Shown here: positions 43,256-50,890 of the stretch, piece after piece
How positions within the stretch are numbered: position 1 is the first letter of the stretch
Layout of the letters: each line of letters starts with the position of its first letter
Virus record (IMG/VR): IMGVR_UViG_3300027608_000021
Coordinates: 19,150-83,149 of that record
Reading direction: 5' to 3' (one strand)
DNA: 64,000 nucleotides
Origin: a virus
Notes under the pieces: generated by a model
Told to the model about the DNA's origin: nothing
What the model saw: the letters and a program-made list of their open reading frames with translations, nothing else
Database searches by the model: none
Program-made: the position numbers and the translations under genes

Positions 43256-44240
43256 TAGCCACCTCCTCAACTACAGGCTGGTTCTCATCGTCACCAGCGA
43301 ACGCATCCAAGAACAACTTGTGCACGACAGGACGATCCTCGCCGTTGATCTTATTGGTGAACGCAATCTCCACCGCAGCCATAATGCTGATCTCCGTTGA
43401 GAGCAGCGCAATGTCAATCGCACGGCGTGTACTTGCAGTCACGAACATTGAGAGCGGCTGTTGCGTAACCTTCTGGGTCTCTGTGCCATCCTCATTCTTG
43501 ATGGTCTCCAGTACAGGCTCGCCAAGACCAGCCGCACGGCGCACGCTGTTGAATACCTCAACGATGCGAGTCGCACGAGAGTGCTTGATCTTTCCAGCCC
43601 GAGCGATGACCGCTGCTTCCTTCTCAGGATTCTCTAGCCCGAGATACGCAACCTCTGCCACAATGAAGCGGTCAAGAGTTGCCTCGTTGAGAATGCGAGC
43701 ACCAGCGTACTGACCGCTGTCTGCAGGGTTCGCTGTAGCCACCAACATAAATGCTGGATGCGGCTCAATGAACTCTGCACCATCTGGCTTCTCATAGATA
43801 TTGAGTCGGTACTCTGTTGCCAAGAAATCGTGCAGTCGCATTAGCGTCCGCTCGTCGGCAGCGTTGATCTCGTCCAACACGAGGATGCCACCCTGACGCA
43901 AAGCATTAGGCAGCGCGCCATCACGCCACTCCACAGCGATGCCGTTCTTACCAGATACAGGGATCGGCATACCAATCAACTGATCCGTCGTCGTGCCTTC
44001 AGCCAGCGAGACAACATAGACAGGCAGCCCCAACTGATGCGCGAACCAACGCACAGCAGCGTTCTTGCCAGTACCAGTATGCCCACTCAGCAACACAGGT
44101 CGCTTGTGCTTGAACCCTAGAGCGAGAGCCGTAGCCTCCTCACCCTGAACCTCGTAATCCTCCGCAGCAGGGATCAAATGCTCCCCACCTGAAACCTTTG
44201 GCTTCTCCAACGAGATGCCCTGAATCTGAACTTCTGCCAT
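43248..44240 (-). CDS. MoxR/CobS-type AAA+ ATPase
   Basis: 330 residues. Walker A GHTGTGKN (53-60), Walker B ILVLDEINA (119-127), a sensor 1 ATANPAD stretch and LNEATLDRF fit MoxR-family ATPases, which nearly always pair with a VWA protein, here the next gene. GGAGGT precedes the ATG at 44240, after a type A repeat. It likely loads or remodels a protein with its VWA partner. Confidence 0.88.
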   Translation of the reverse strand: MAEVQIQGISLEKPKVSGGEHLIPAAEDYEVQGEEATALALGFKHKRPVLLSGHTGTGKNAAVRWFAHQLGLPVYVVSLAEGTTTDQLIGMPIPVSGKNGIAVEWRDGALPNALRQGGILVLDEINAADERTLMRLHDFLATEYRLNIYEKPDGAEFIEPHPAFMLVATANPADSGQYAGARILNEATLDRFIVAEVAYLGLENPEKEAAVIARAGKIKHSRATRIVEVFNSVRRAAGLGEPVLETIKNEDGTETQKVTQQPLSMFVTASTRRAIDIALLSTEISIMAAVEIAFTNKINGEDRPVVHKLFLDAFAGDDENQPVVEEVANA

Positions 44241-44270
44241 ACTACCTCCTTCATTGCTACACCTTCCTAT

Positions 44271-44296
44271 CCTCTAGCCGAAACCATTTCATAGAT
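44271..44296 (-). repeat. Type A repeat upstream of AAA+ gene
   Basis: Variant with CTATGAAATGG and GGCTAGAGG only; 31 bases before the MoxR-type start. Confidence 0.8.
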
Positions 44297-44299
44297 CTC

Positions 44300-44447
44300 C
44301 ATCCTTACTTGTTGCTGGTTTGTGAGGGGTGCACTCTTACTACAAAGTCCTCACCGACCAATCTTGAGGCATATGAACCAAAGGTTCGCCTCAGCAGAAG
44401 TGTGTCCGTTAGTAGCGTCTGCCACCTCGCTATTGGTGCGACCCCTT
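44300..44447. other. Non-coding or degraded stretch with strong hairpins
   Basis: No gene with a plausible start fits. Minus-strand stems include GAGGC-GAACC-TTT-GGTTC-GCCTC (with an internal bulge, around 44364-44392). One frame is open for about 59 codons without a start codon (ending VVRVHPSQTSNK), so it may be the remnant of a gene or a frameshifted extension of the small ORF beside it. Confidence 0.4.
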
Positions 44448-44597
44448 TTATTGGAGACCTTTCACCGAGAGCGGCGCATCTGGCTTATCTAGAATCCACC
44501 AGATACTATTGCTCAGGGTTACCACGAGTCCCAAAAGGATCGCACCCAGACAGAGAACCTTACGATTCTCTGGCGAGTGGGGTGTTCTAAGTCCCAC
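44448..44597 (-). CDS. Possible small membrane protein
   Basis: 49 codons from a GTG at 44597. One clear transmembrane helix (VLCLGAILLGLVVTLSNSI). No good ribosome site lies directly upstream; the GGAGA after the type A repeat belongs to a nearby 30-codon ORF in another frame. A 13-bp imperfect hairpin covers the start. Moderate to low confidence. Confidence 0.35.
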   Translation of the reverse strand: MGLRTPHSPENRKVLCLGAILLGLVVTLSNSIWWILDKPDAPLSVKGLQ

Positions 44598-44620
44598 TCA
44601 CCAGAGACCATATTGTCTCC

Positions 44621-44649
44621 TACCCTCTAGCCGAAAGTGTTTCACATAT
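44621..44649 (-). repeat. Type A repeat
   Basis: Between the HicA-like gene and the uncertain 44.3-44.6 kb unit; middle bases vary (ACACTTTCGGCT). Confidence 0.85.
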
Positions 44650-44678
44650 CCCTTTCGGTAAAGAGATTATAAATATTT

Positions 44679-44876
44679 CTAAATGTTTAGTCCGTATCTG
44701 CGAAGATCTCGCTTGAGATTCTGCACGGCTCGCCCATCGCTAGGCGTGAACGACGAGAACACCTTCACGCCAGTCGGGGAGACCCACGACAGATGCGTGT
44801 TCTTTCTCTGCTCCACGCGCCAGCCCTGAGCCACCGCGATCTCAAACAAATCCCTATAAACCTTAGGCACTTTCAT
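44679..44876 (-). CDS. HicA-like small protein
   Basis: 65 residues from the ATG at 44876, overlapping the upstream stop (ATGA). GWRVEQRKNTHLSWVSPTG followed by a hydrophobic strand and LKRDLRRYGL has the size and pattern of HicA-type double-stranded-RNA-binding-like toxins, with His in the strand as in HicA. No HicB antitoxin is adjacent, so a toxin role is doubtful. Confidence 0.5.
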   Translation of the reverse strand: MKVPKVYRDLFEIAVAQGWRVEQRKNTHLSWVSPTGVKVFSSFTPSDGRAVQNLKRDLRRYGLNI

Positions 44877-45013
44877 TTGATAGCCGTCCAAATGATTACG
44901 CCGAAAGTGATGAGCGCGCACACCACGATGGTGGCATCCTGCCGCTCTCGTGTCTTGCGAGCCTCCTTCACATAGTATGACTCAATGTTGCGAACCTTCT
45001 TGCGTGTCCTCAT
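44873..45013 (-). CDS. Small single-helix membrane protein
   Basis: 46 residues: a basic N-terminus (MRTRKKVRN) and one transmembrane helix near the C-terminus (TIVVCALITFGVIIWTAI). Both ends overlap neighbours by ATGA. Function unknown. Confidence 0.65.
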   Translation of the reverse strand: MRTRKKVRNIESYYVKEARKTRERQDATIVVCALITFGVIIWTAIK

Positions 45014-45375
45014 TCTCCACCTCCATTCTCCAAGTCCAAGTAGCGAGACTTCTTACCCACTACGAAATCTAGTTGCGTCTGCAACCTTTTTGCCTCGTCC
45101 AGTTTGAGACGGATCGGCATCAGGTCGTCAGCCAGATCCCGATTGTTCTGTGGGCTTGAGACCCAGATCGTGACGAGCGCATCCTGACCAAGTTCGTGCT
45201 GCTCGTCAAAGTCAGCATCAACCCACAGGGAAATCTGACCGACAACACCAACGAACGGATCGCTGTGTGTTGGTACTTCGTCCCCGAATGAGAACACATT
45301 CTTATCGTTCTCTTGTCGCTCAATAGTTGCGTGAACAGATTCCTGAATCACCAACGGAAAATCTTTCGCGTTCAT
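45010..45375 (-). CDS. Unknown acidic protein
   Basis: 121 residues from the ATG at 45375 (GGAGG 6 bases before). Beta-rich middle (VGVVGQISLWVDADFDEQHE) and a helical C-terminus; no family recognised. Confidence 0.65.
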   Translation of the reverse strand: MNAKDFPLVIQESVHATIERQENDKNVFSFGDEVPTHSDPFVGVVGQISLWVDADFDEQHELGQDALVTIWVSSPQNNRDLADDLMPIRLKLDEAKRLQTQLDFVVGKKSRYLDLENGGGE

Positions 45376-45377
45376 AC

Positions 45378-46133
45378 TCAACCTCCAATCCCCATAAAGC
45401 CTTCGTCATTCCAAAGGCGCATACCATTATCGTAATACTCCTTGCTGATCACCCGCTTAGGGTCGTCCTCCCAGAACGGATCAACCTCAATAGTATCGCC
45501 CTCGTCCTCAACGCTCCAGAACCCTTCGTTCGTGCATTCTCCTGCGATGAAAGTATTCTCGCCAATGAAGCCCATTCCCATCTCAGCGAACTTGATATGC
45601 ACCACAGCATCAGGGTACTTCGCCGACAGAGCCTCTACGATTCGCATCGGTGGAGACCACGCCGTATCAAAGTTCACGAACGCAGACTTGCCAGACTTGC
45701 CGATATGAACATCGTCTCCACCAACGCTCCACTTCGTGCCCCAGTTTGCAATGTTCCAGTTCCACCAGAACAGAGGATGCTCCGACACCTTGATTCCCAA
45801 ATGATCAGGACAACGCTCAACAGCAGAGCCAATCTCGCTGGCAAATGATCCGTCAATCTTGGAGTGATCCTTGAGTGGCGGCTTGCCATTGACTAGCCAC
45901 ACACCATTAGGAGTCTCGCCCACATATTCAGACTTGCACTCGCAGCCCACATAAGAGTGCTGCGACGGCTCGCCCTTATAAATCCGCTCATCCTCTGGGT
46001 CGCCAATCGGCGGCGGTACAATCTTGGCGAAGTCAAAGTCAGAGTGATCCGACTTGATCTCCCCAAGAATCTCCGCGATTCTCTCCTCGCTCTTTGCCGT
46101 GAGCGTGATCTCGTTGCCGCACCAGTTAGGCAT
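45378..46133 (-). CDS. DUF1281-like (YubB-type) protein
   Basis: 251 residues from the ATG at 46133 (TAATG). The start MPNWCGNEITLT and later WGTKWSVGGD and FDTAWSPPMRIVEALS are hallmarks of the DUF1281/YubB ferredoxin-like family common on phages and plasmids. Biochemical function unknown. Confidence 0.75.
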   Translation of the reverse strand: MPNWCGNEITLTAKSEERIAEILGEIKSDHSDFDFAKIVPPPIGDPEDERIYKGEPSQHSYVGCECKSEYVGETPNGVWLVNGKPPLKDHSKIDGSFASEIGSAVERCPDHLGIKVSEHPLFWWNWNIANWGTKWSVGGDDVHIGKSGKSAFVNFDTAWSPPMRIVEALSAKYPDAVVHIKFAEMGMGFIGENTFIAGECTNEGFWSVEDEGDTIEVDPFWEDDPKRVISKEYYDNGMRLWNDEGFMGIGG

Positions 46134-46336
46134 TACTCCCACTCCTTTCGCTTCTTGGCGTAGCGACTAGCCAACGCCACATCCACCTTATCGTAAACAA
46201 AGTACGCTACAACCAGCGCACCAAGACCAGCGAGACCTCCGACGATAAGACCGAGAGAGTTCCCGCCACTTAGCCCTGCGATAAACCCACCACCGAATAT
46301 AAACACCACCATTAGAAACTTCTCTGACTTGCTCAT
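46133..46336 (-). CDS. Small glycine-rich membrane protein
   Basis: 67 residues. Two transmembrane helices rich in Gly (VVFIFGGGFIAGLSGG and LIVGGLAGLGALVVAYFVY), then a basic tail (YAKKRKEWE). GGAGG precedes the start, with a type A repeat upstream. Confidence 0.65.
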   Translation of the reverse strand: MSKSEKFLMVVFIFGGGFIAGLSGGNSLGLIVGGLAGLGALVVAYFVYDKVDVALASRYAKKRKEWE

Positions 46337-46363
46337 ACTACCTCCTTCTATATATATCTATCT

Positions 46364-46390
46364 AACCTCTAGCCGAAACCATTTCACAGA
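46364..46390 (-). repeat. Type A repeat
   Basis: Upstream of the 46336-starting membrane protein and of the block 44679-46336, with no internal repeat between those five coupled genes. Confidence 0.9.
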
Positions 46391-46392
46391 GT

Positions 46393-46803
46393 CTATTCCC
46401 AAACATACGGCAAGTCGTTTGACTCGTGCCACCCAAACTTGCTGTAATAATCTGCGTCCTTGCGGAGCAGATTGCTACGATGCGACTCGTGGAAGTCGTC
46501 GCGTCCCAACCACGGCGGCACTACGACAGCCGTTTCGTAGTCGCGGTACGCCAGAATCTTGTCGCGGCAAGTGTCCTTGTACCCGCGCTTGATCCACTCG
46601 TCGCACATCGCTACGCCATAAACCACGAGGCAGTTCTCATACCCTCGCCACATCTTTGCAGCGGGGTGATTGACCCACCCTTTTGTCTCGCCCTTGAGAG
46701 CCTTGAGCAGTTGGAGCGTCTCCACTCGCTGCTTGCCTAGTCTCTGTCTGTCAAGAACCTGAGCAGACTTCACGAAGTCATTGTATGGCAGGAATGTTTG
46801 CAT
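46393..46803 (-). CDS. MSMEG_6728/pyrimidine-dimer glycosylase-like protein
   Basis: 136 residues from the ATG at 46803. MQTFLPYNDFVKSAQVLD, RLGKQRVETLQLLKAL and WVNHPAAKMWRGY closely follow the MSMEG_6728 family related to T4-type pyrimidine dimer DNA glycosylases. May repair or modify DNA; experimental function of the family is uncertain to me. Confidence 0.75.
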   Translation of the reverse strand: MQTFLPYNDFVKSAQVLDRQRLGKQRVETLQLLKALKGETKGWVNHPAAKMWRGYENCLVVYGVAMCDEWIKRGYKDTCRDKILAYRDYETAVVVPPWLGRDDFHESHRSNLLRKDADYYSKFGWHESNDLPYVWE

Positions 46804-47216
46804 CAGTCCCACCACCAGAGCACAGAGTCTCCGCGATCCTCAAACTCGTCGGCTCCCAACGCAGAGCCTCGCACGGATGCCTTCATCCGCTTGTATTCGT
46901 CTGCGCTGTATGCGTTCAGACCTTCTAGCGAAAGCCGTGCGTCCTCTCGCCCACAGCCAACCAAGTAGCCGTGATACTTCACCTCAATACCTTCCGCTTC
47001 TAGTCGCCCTGCTTCTTTGATCAGAGCAAGCGTGCCGATGAAGTTATTCCAAAGTTGGTAGTCGGTAAGAGCACCTCCTGCCAACAGAGCCTCCTCCATC
47101 TTATCCCACGGCACATCGCTGAACCGACGGAGACCGCCAGACCAGTCATCGTGCGTGAAGTACGGAGACAGAATCTGCTCTACCTGATCTACAATCTGCT
47201 GCTTCTCGTCAGTCAT
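46803..47216 (-). CDS. Unknown protein
   Basis: 137 residues. An N-terminal helical segment (QIVDQVEQILSPYF) and a Trp/Asp-rich end (GDSVLWWWD). Coupled to the genes on both sides by stop/start overlaps. No family recognised. Confidence 0.65.
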   Translation of the reverse strand: MTDEKQQIVDQVEQILSPYFTHDDWSGGLRRFSDVPWDKMEEALLAGGALTDYQLWNNFIGTLALIKEAGRLEAEGIEVKYHGYLVGCGREDARLSLEGLNAYSADEYKRMKASVRGSALGADEFEDRGDSVLWWWD

Positions 47217-47419
47217 TACTCCACCTCCTCATCTAAATCCTCAAACCCAGAGACAAGAGCCTCCCCGACAATCTGTCGCGGATCGCTATCGTAAGCCACA
47301 GGAACGGCTCGGTCAATAACCTTGTCGTCCTCCTGAACCACGATCACATCCAGCCCCTCAATATCGGTCGTCGCCTCTGCGACTAGACCACCACGAATCT
47401 GAACCACAATCACAGGCAT
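47216..47419 (-). CDS. Small acidic protein
   Basis: 67 residues, beta-rich start (MPVIVVQIRGGLV) and acidic end (FEDLDEEVE). GAGGAGG precedes the ATG after a type A repeat. Confidence 0.6.
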   Translation of the reverse strand: MPVIVVQIRGGLVAEATTDIEGLDVIVVQEDDKVIDRAVPVAYDSDPRQIVGEALVSGFEDLDEEVE

Positions 47420-47433
47420 ATCTACCTCCTCTC

Positions 47434-47462
47434 TACCCTCTAGCCGAAACTATTTCACAGAT
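47434..47462 (-). repeat. Type A repeat encoding a protein C-terminus
   Basis: The stop codon of 47450-47791 lies inside this copy; TCTGTGAAATAG encodes Ser-Val-Lys-stop. Confidence 0.9.
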
Positions 47463-47791
47463 GCTTCTTGCTCGCTTGGCACACACCCAACGCAGTACGG
47501 CTCACCCCTGTCGGTATCAAGTCGCCCTGTCTCTGGGTTGTACCAAACAATATCGTCCTCCACTACAACGCTGTCGCAGACCGCGCAGTTCTCAATGTCG
47601 TCAAACTTGTCCGCTCTACGATCCTCGCATCCGCGACAATAAATCATTGCCACACCAGACCAGTTCTTTGCGCTTACAAAGTATTCCTTGCCAACAAAGT
47701 CGTCTGCTAACTTCTCGTCGCATTGGTCGCACTTAGTCGGCTCAATGCTTTTGAGTATCTTTCTCCCTAGTTGCGGCGAAACTCTGCTCAT
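47450..47791 (-). CDS. Multi-CxxC zinc protein
   Basis: 113 residues with CDQCDE, YCRGCED, CAVCDS and YCVGCV, enough for two zinc sites. Its last three residues (SVK) are encoded by the intergenic repeat. Confidence 0.65.
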   Translation of the reverse strand: MSRVSPQLGRKILKSIEPTKCDQCDEKLADDFVGKEYFVSAKNWSGVAMIYCRGCEDRRADKFDDIENCAVCDSVVVEDDIVWYNPETGRLDTDRGEPYCVGCVPSEQEASVK

Positions 47792-47793
47792 TG

Positions 47794-48000
47794 CTACTCC
47801 TCCTCGTAGCCGTCAAACCACGCGCCATACTTATCGGTGTGTGCTTTGCCAGCCTCGCTAGTTGCCGTGCTGCTGCTCGTATCAGGATCATTACACCAAT
47901 GCTGAGCCTGTTCTAGAGTCTTACCTCTAGCCAGTACCCGCGTAGGATACTCGTCGCTGAAATACATTCGTACTACCCGATACTTCTTGCCGTCAGACAT
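47794..48000 (-). CDS. Small phage protein with DPxTSSxTxTS motif
   Basis: 68 residues from the ATG at 48000 (GGAGGAGACGA before it). YRVVRMYF, LEQAQHWCNDPDTSSSTATS and GAWFDGYEEE match a small uncharacterised family I remember from actinobacteriophages. Function unknown, but it is a useful host-range clue. Confidence 0.7.
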   Translation of the reverse strand: MSDGKKYRVVRMYFSDEYPTRVLARGKTLEQAQHWCNDPDTSSSTATSEAGKAHTDKYGAWFDGYEEE

Positions 48001-48217
48001 TCGTCTCCTCCTTATCACCCGCTAGGGTAATCCAGTCAATCTTTCCTGCCCCGAACAGGATTGCCTTTGGGTCAATATTGTATGACTGAGCAACATACTG
48101 AGCCATACCTTCCTCCGATCCGCAGTCGCTGCATACCATCGTCTTGTTATCGTATCGGGATAGTGCCCCTCTGATTGCGTCAAACTCCTTGCCACAGCCA
48201 TTGCATTCCTGAATCAT
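47993..48217 (-). CDS. Small zinc-ribbon protein
   Basis: 74 residues, CNGCGKEFDA and MVCSDCGSEEG. Overlaps the next gene start by 8 bases. Unknown role. Confidence 0.65.
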   Translation of the reverse strand: MIQECNGCGKEFDAIRGALSRYDNKTMVCSDCGSEEGMAQYVAQSYNIDPKAILFGAGKIDWITLAGDKEETNV

Positions 48218-48231
48218 TTCTGCACCTCCTT

Positions 48232-48261
48232 CTACTCTCTAGCCGAAATCATTTCACAGAT
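48232..48261 (-). repeat. Type A repeat encoding a protein C-terminus
   Basis: The stop of 48249-48614 is inside it (again Ser-Val-Lys before the stop). Confidence 0.9.
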
Positions 48262-48614
48262 TCCTTCTCAACGCTTTTGTTTGACCCGCATTGGTGGCAG
48301 CGGTAGGTCTTGCCATCCCACTTGCCGACCTCTGGCTGAACCTCTACGCCTCCTGTGTCGGTCGTAGCGAATCCGTCCTTGTGGACATCGTTGCCACACT
48401 CACACACGAGGAAGTCGCCCTCGTACCTGATGGCGTGCTCCTGATGGTCGTAGGCTCGTCCTACCTGAACCGCGTGGATATCCTCCTCCCACCACTCTGA
48501 GACTTCCATATCCTGTGCGATTGCGACAGCCTTGTCCATCGCCTCCGCTGCGGTCTTTGCCTCTACTCTGATCTCAACATCCGCAACCTTGCGAACCTCT
48601 ACTTCCCAAATCAT
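48249..48614 (-). CDS. Unknown protein with zinc-ribbon end
   Basis: 121 residues. An N-terminal alpha/beta domain (WEVEVRKVADVEIRVEAKTA) then CECGNDVH and CHQCGSNK. Ends ESVK, encoded by the repeat. Confidence 0.65.
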   Translation of the reverse strand: MIWEVEVRKVADVEIRVEAKTAAEAMDKAVAIAQDMEVSEWWEEDIHAVQVGRAYDHQEHAIRYEGDFLVCECGNDVHKDGFATTDTGGVEVQPEVGKWDGKTYRCHQCGSNKSVEKESVK

Positions 48615-48886
48615 TAGTTCACCTCCTCGTCAATGAAACCTTCTAGATGAAACTCGTCCACGATTATAAATGCGGGAACCTCCGTGCCGTACTTCTTGTG
48701 AACCACCCCATCAGGCATCGGAATGTCCTCAAAGTTGTCGCCGCTGCGGTATGCCTGAATCGCCTTCTTTGCTACCTCAATCATAAAGCGTGGCGGTGCG
48801 GGGTACAGGTTGCTCGTCATATGCCACTCCAATGCGACATCCTCGCTCGCTGCCTCGCGCATCCCCATCAGTCCTGCGTATCCCAT
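48614..48886 (-). CDS. Unknown small protein
   Basis: 90 residues; GGAGGTCAT precedes the ATG. Middle PPRFMIEVAKKAIQAYRSG is helical, end acidic. No family recognised. Confidence 0.6.
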   Translation of the reverse strand: MGYAGLMGMREAASEDVALEWHMTSNLYPAPPRFMIEVAKKAIQAYRSGDNFEDIPMPDGVVHKKYGTEVPAFIIVDEFHLEGFIDEEVN

Positions 48887-48900
48887 ATGACCTCCTTCCT

Positions 48901-48926
48901 ACTCTCTAGCCGAAACTATTACATAC
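48901..48926 (-). repeat. Type A repeat
   Basis: Variant TATGTAATAG; overlaps the end of the unit that begins at 49230. Confidence 0.85.
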
Positions 48927-48930
48927 TTGA

Positions 48931-49230
48931 TCAGTTGTAGTCGGTGCTCCAAATAACTTCTGAGATTCCTCCGTCGTGAAGCATCCACTCAACTTCTGTG
49001 AGTATCCTCCCCTTGACTTCCTTTGTTGCAAACTCCTCCTCACAATCCGAGCACCAGAGAGACTCTACTTCTGTGCCGTCCACAAAGATGTCGTCTCGTG
49101 GCTCCTCAACCCAGAACGCTCTACCCGCGTCGTCAATAGGCTTCAGGTTTGCCAGTACCTTTGCCGTGATCGTGATCCCCGAAGCCTCATCACCCGCTAC
49201 CTTAGCCCGATCACAAGTGTGCTTGTACAT
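48931..49230 (-). CDS. Unknown acidic protein
   Basis: 99 residues from the ATG at 49230 (AGGAGG 6 bases before). One CSDC pair near the middle and a Trp-rich C-terminus. No family recognised. Confidence 0.6.
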   Translation of the reverse strand: MYKHTCDRAKVAGDEASGITITAKVLANLKPIDDAGRAFWVEEPRDDIFVDGTEVESLWCSDCEEEFATKEVKGRILTEVEWMLHDGGISEVIWSTDYN

Positions 49231-49242
49231 AGACACCTCCTT

Positions 49243-49272
49243 CTAGCCTCTAGCCGAAACTATTTCACAGAT
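49243..49272 (-). repeat. Type A repeat
   Basis: Continues into a GAAGGAGG ribosome site for the 49230 start. Confidence 0.9.
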
Positions 49273-49274
49273 CT

Positions 49275-49541
49275 CTACTTCGTGGGAAACTTGGCTGAGA
49301 GCCACTCGTAGGCTTCCTTAGCCTCCTCGTCCCCTTGTGCCATTGCGTTTCCCAGATGCCCTGCAATGTTGATGACTGATCCGATCAAAGCACGAGCATC
49401 CTCGCGCTTCTTGCGACCCGCAGCCAAGAACACCACATTATCTGCAAAGAGTGCAGCCATCGCCGCGTACCCCTGCTTCGTGGGAGTCAGGTCAATGAGA
49501 CCATTCTCCTGTTTGATTGCCTCGTCCTTCATCACGCTCAT
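49275..49541 (-). CDS. Unknown helical protein
   Basis: 88 residues from the ATG at 49541. Ala-rich helices (MAALFADNVVFLAAGRKKRE). No family recognised. Confidence 0.6.
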   Translation of the reverse strand: MSVMKDEAIKQENGLIDLTPTKQGYAAMAALFADNVVFLAAGRKKREDARALIGSVINIAGHLGNAMAQGDEEAKEAYEWLSAKFPTK

Positions 49542-49554
49542 ACTTACCTCCTTC

Positions 49555-49582
49555 ACACTCTAGCCGAAACTATTTCACAGAT
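49555..49582 (-). repeat. Type A repeat
   Basis: GGCTAGAGTG variant, directly before GAAGGAGG for 49541. Confidence 0.9.
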
Positions 49583-49583
49583 C

Positions 49584-49814
49584 CTATCGCTTGCCAAGAG
49601 CCTCGTCGGTCAGGTTCATCCCCATCTGCGTATGAATCTTGAGCCGATCCGTGTCGCCGTGCTTGTCGTACTCCTCCAATGCCAGACCATACGCTACCGC
49701 TGCGTCCACGAACGCACGCGCCGCCCTGCCGTCCTGCGTGGTCAGCGAGTTCAGAAACGCGAAGTCCCGCCGACCTTCCAAGAATCCTCTAAGCATCCCA
49801 TTGTCTGCTGCCAT
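49584..49814 (-). CDS. Unknown small protein
   Basis: 76 residues, helical (RAARAFVDAAVAYGLALEEY). GGAGG precedes its ATG at 49814. Confidence 0.6.
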   Translation of the reverse strand: MAADNGMLRGFLEGRRDFAFLNSLTTQDGRAARAFVDAAVAYGLALEEYDKHGDTDRLKIHTQMGMNLTDEALGKR

Positions 49815-49830
49815 AGTCGCACCTCCTTCT

Positions 49831-49858
49831 ACTCTCTAGCCGAAATCATTTCACAGAT
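49831..49858 (-). repeat. Type A repeat
   Basis: Followed by GAAGGAGG for the gene at 49814. A G-run/C-run hairpin (about 49866-49896) lies on its upstream side and may end the 49908-50327 transcript. Confidence 0.9.
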
Positions 49859-49907
49859 TCCTTGCCGTTGGGGGGATCAGTCGCCCGACCCCCCCCCACC
49901 GATACCC

Positions 49908-50327
49908 CTAGTCCATCCTTGATCGGAACCCTACGCCCTTGTAGCCCTTGCTCGTGAGGTAGCGTGCCACCGCTCCTGCTGCCGCCTCCTTGCGAGACAT
50001 AGACTGACCGAATCCTGAGACCCAGAGATCTACCCCGCCGTCGTAAGAGTTCTTGTGAGCAGAGAATACTCCACCCCTAGCGTCCCCATAGTTCCTGAGG
50101 ATCGCCTTGCCAAGAGCCGTATTGAGCGGCACATTGACCCACGCGAATCCACACGCTCCCCCTGAGACATCCCAGCGTTGCCCAGTTGCGGAGTCCACCA
50201 CTACCATCGGTGTAGGGCTGTCTCCCAGTCCTGCGGCGCAACCCTGAGCGATTGCCTCAATGAGATCCTGCTCAATGACGAGCCGCTGAGCCTTCGCTGC
50301 TCTAATCTTATCCTTCACATAACCCAT
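49908..50327 (-). CDS. Unknown protein
   Basis: 139 residues from the ATG at 50327 (GGGAGG 7 bases before). A helical N-terminus, then a compact Gly-rich domain (SGGACGFAWVNVPLNTALGK) and RYLTSKGYKGVGF. Recalls small actinophage proteins of unknown function. Confidence 0.65.
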   Translation of the reverse strand: MGYVKDKIRAAKAQRLVIEQDLIEAIAQGCAAGLGDSPTPMVVVDSATGQRWDVSGGACGFAWVNVPLNTALGKAILRNYGDARGGVFSAHKNSYDGGVDLWVSGFGQSMSRKEAAAGAVARYLTSKGYKGVGFRSRMD

Positions 50328-50370
50328 ACCATTACCTCCCACTATCAGGGGATCAGATTGTCTGACCCTC

Positions 50371-50400
50371 CTACCCTCTAGCCGACATCATTTCACAGAT
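50371..50400 (-). repeat. Type A repeat with 5' leader hairpin
   Basis: Followed by a stem-loop at about 50350-50367 and then the ribosome site of 50327. Confidence 0.9.
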
Positions 50401-50402
50401 CC

Positions 50403-50576
50403 TTACTTCTCCAATCGTACTGGAGTTTCGGTGGACTGATCAAAGCCAACCTTCGCACCAAGCCATACGAAATCCTCGTGATCGCGCACGAGTTTCGCGC
50501 ACTTCGCCTGATCGTTAGCAGCCGCTGCTGCCTCCATCTCCTGCTCAATCTGATCCAGTTTCTCCTGAATGGTCAT
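50403..50576 (-). CDS. Small helical protein
   Basis: 57 residues from the ATG at 50576 (AGGAGGTAGGG before). A heptad-rich helix (LDQIEQEMEAAAAANDQ). Unknown role. Confidence 0.6.
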   Translation of the reverse strand: MTIQEKLDQIEQEMEAAAAANDQAKCAKLVRDHEDFVWLGAKVGFDQSTETPVRLEK

Positions 50577-50610
50577 CCCTACCTCCTGCTCTGAGGGGAT
50601 CATCCCCTCC

Positions 50611-50639
50611 TACCCTCTAGCCGACATCATTTCACATAT
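50611..50639 (-). repeat. Type A repeat with 5' leader hairpin
   Basis: Leader hairpin GAGGGGATGATCCCCTC at 50593-50609, then AGGAGG and the 50576 start. Confidence 0.9.
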
Positions 50640-50716
50640 GTTTAGCATAAAATATTAGTATTATATTACACATATATACCCCAGAAAATCGCCCGAAATA
50701 CCCTATTTATATCAAC

Positions 50717-50890
50717 TCACAGGGGAGTCTGCTTCCCTCTCCTAGCCGATTCTGCTTCCTGCTCTCTACGCTTCTGGCGTGCTTTCTCCATCAGTTCATT
50801 ATGGAGTCGGAGCGTGCCCTTCCCACTCATCACCATACGGAATGAGCGTGAATCCACCTTATTGTCTCTATTGCTCTTGATGTAGTCCAT
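50717..50890 (-). CDS. Small basic protein
   Basis: 57 residues from the ATG at 50890 (GGAGGATAGACTG before). Very basic (ARQKRREQEAESARRGKQ), helical; possible nucleic-acid binder. The stretch 50640-50716 after it is A/T-rich and holds a degenerate repeat copy near 50661-50676. Confidence 0.65.
   Translation of the reverse strand: MDYIKSNRDNKVDSRSFRMVMSGKGTLRLHNELMEKARQKRREQEAESARRGKQTPL

Noticed and set aside
44198-44590. A 130-codon plus-strand ORF over the repeat region
   Set aside because: It runs through a type A repeat and the AAA+ gene start, against the direction of all neighbours and without a ribosome site.
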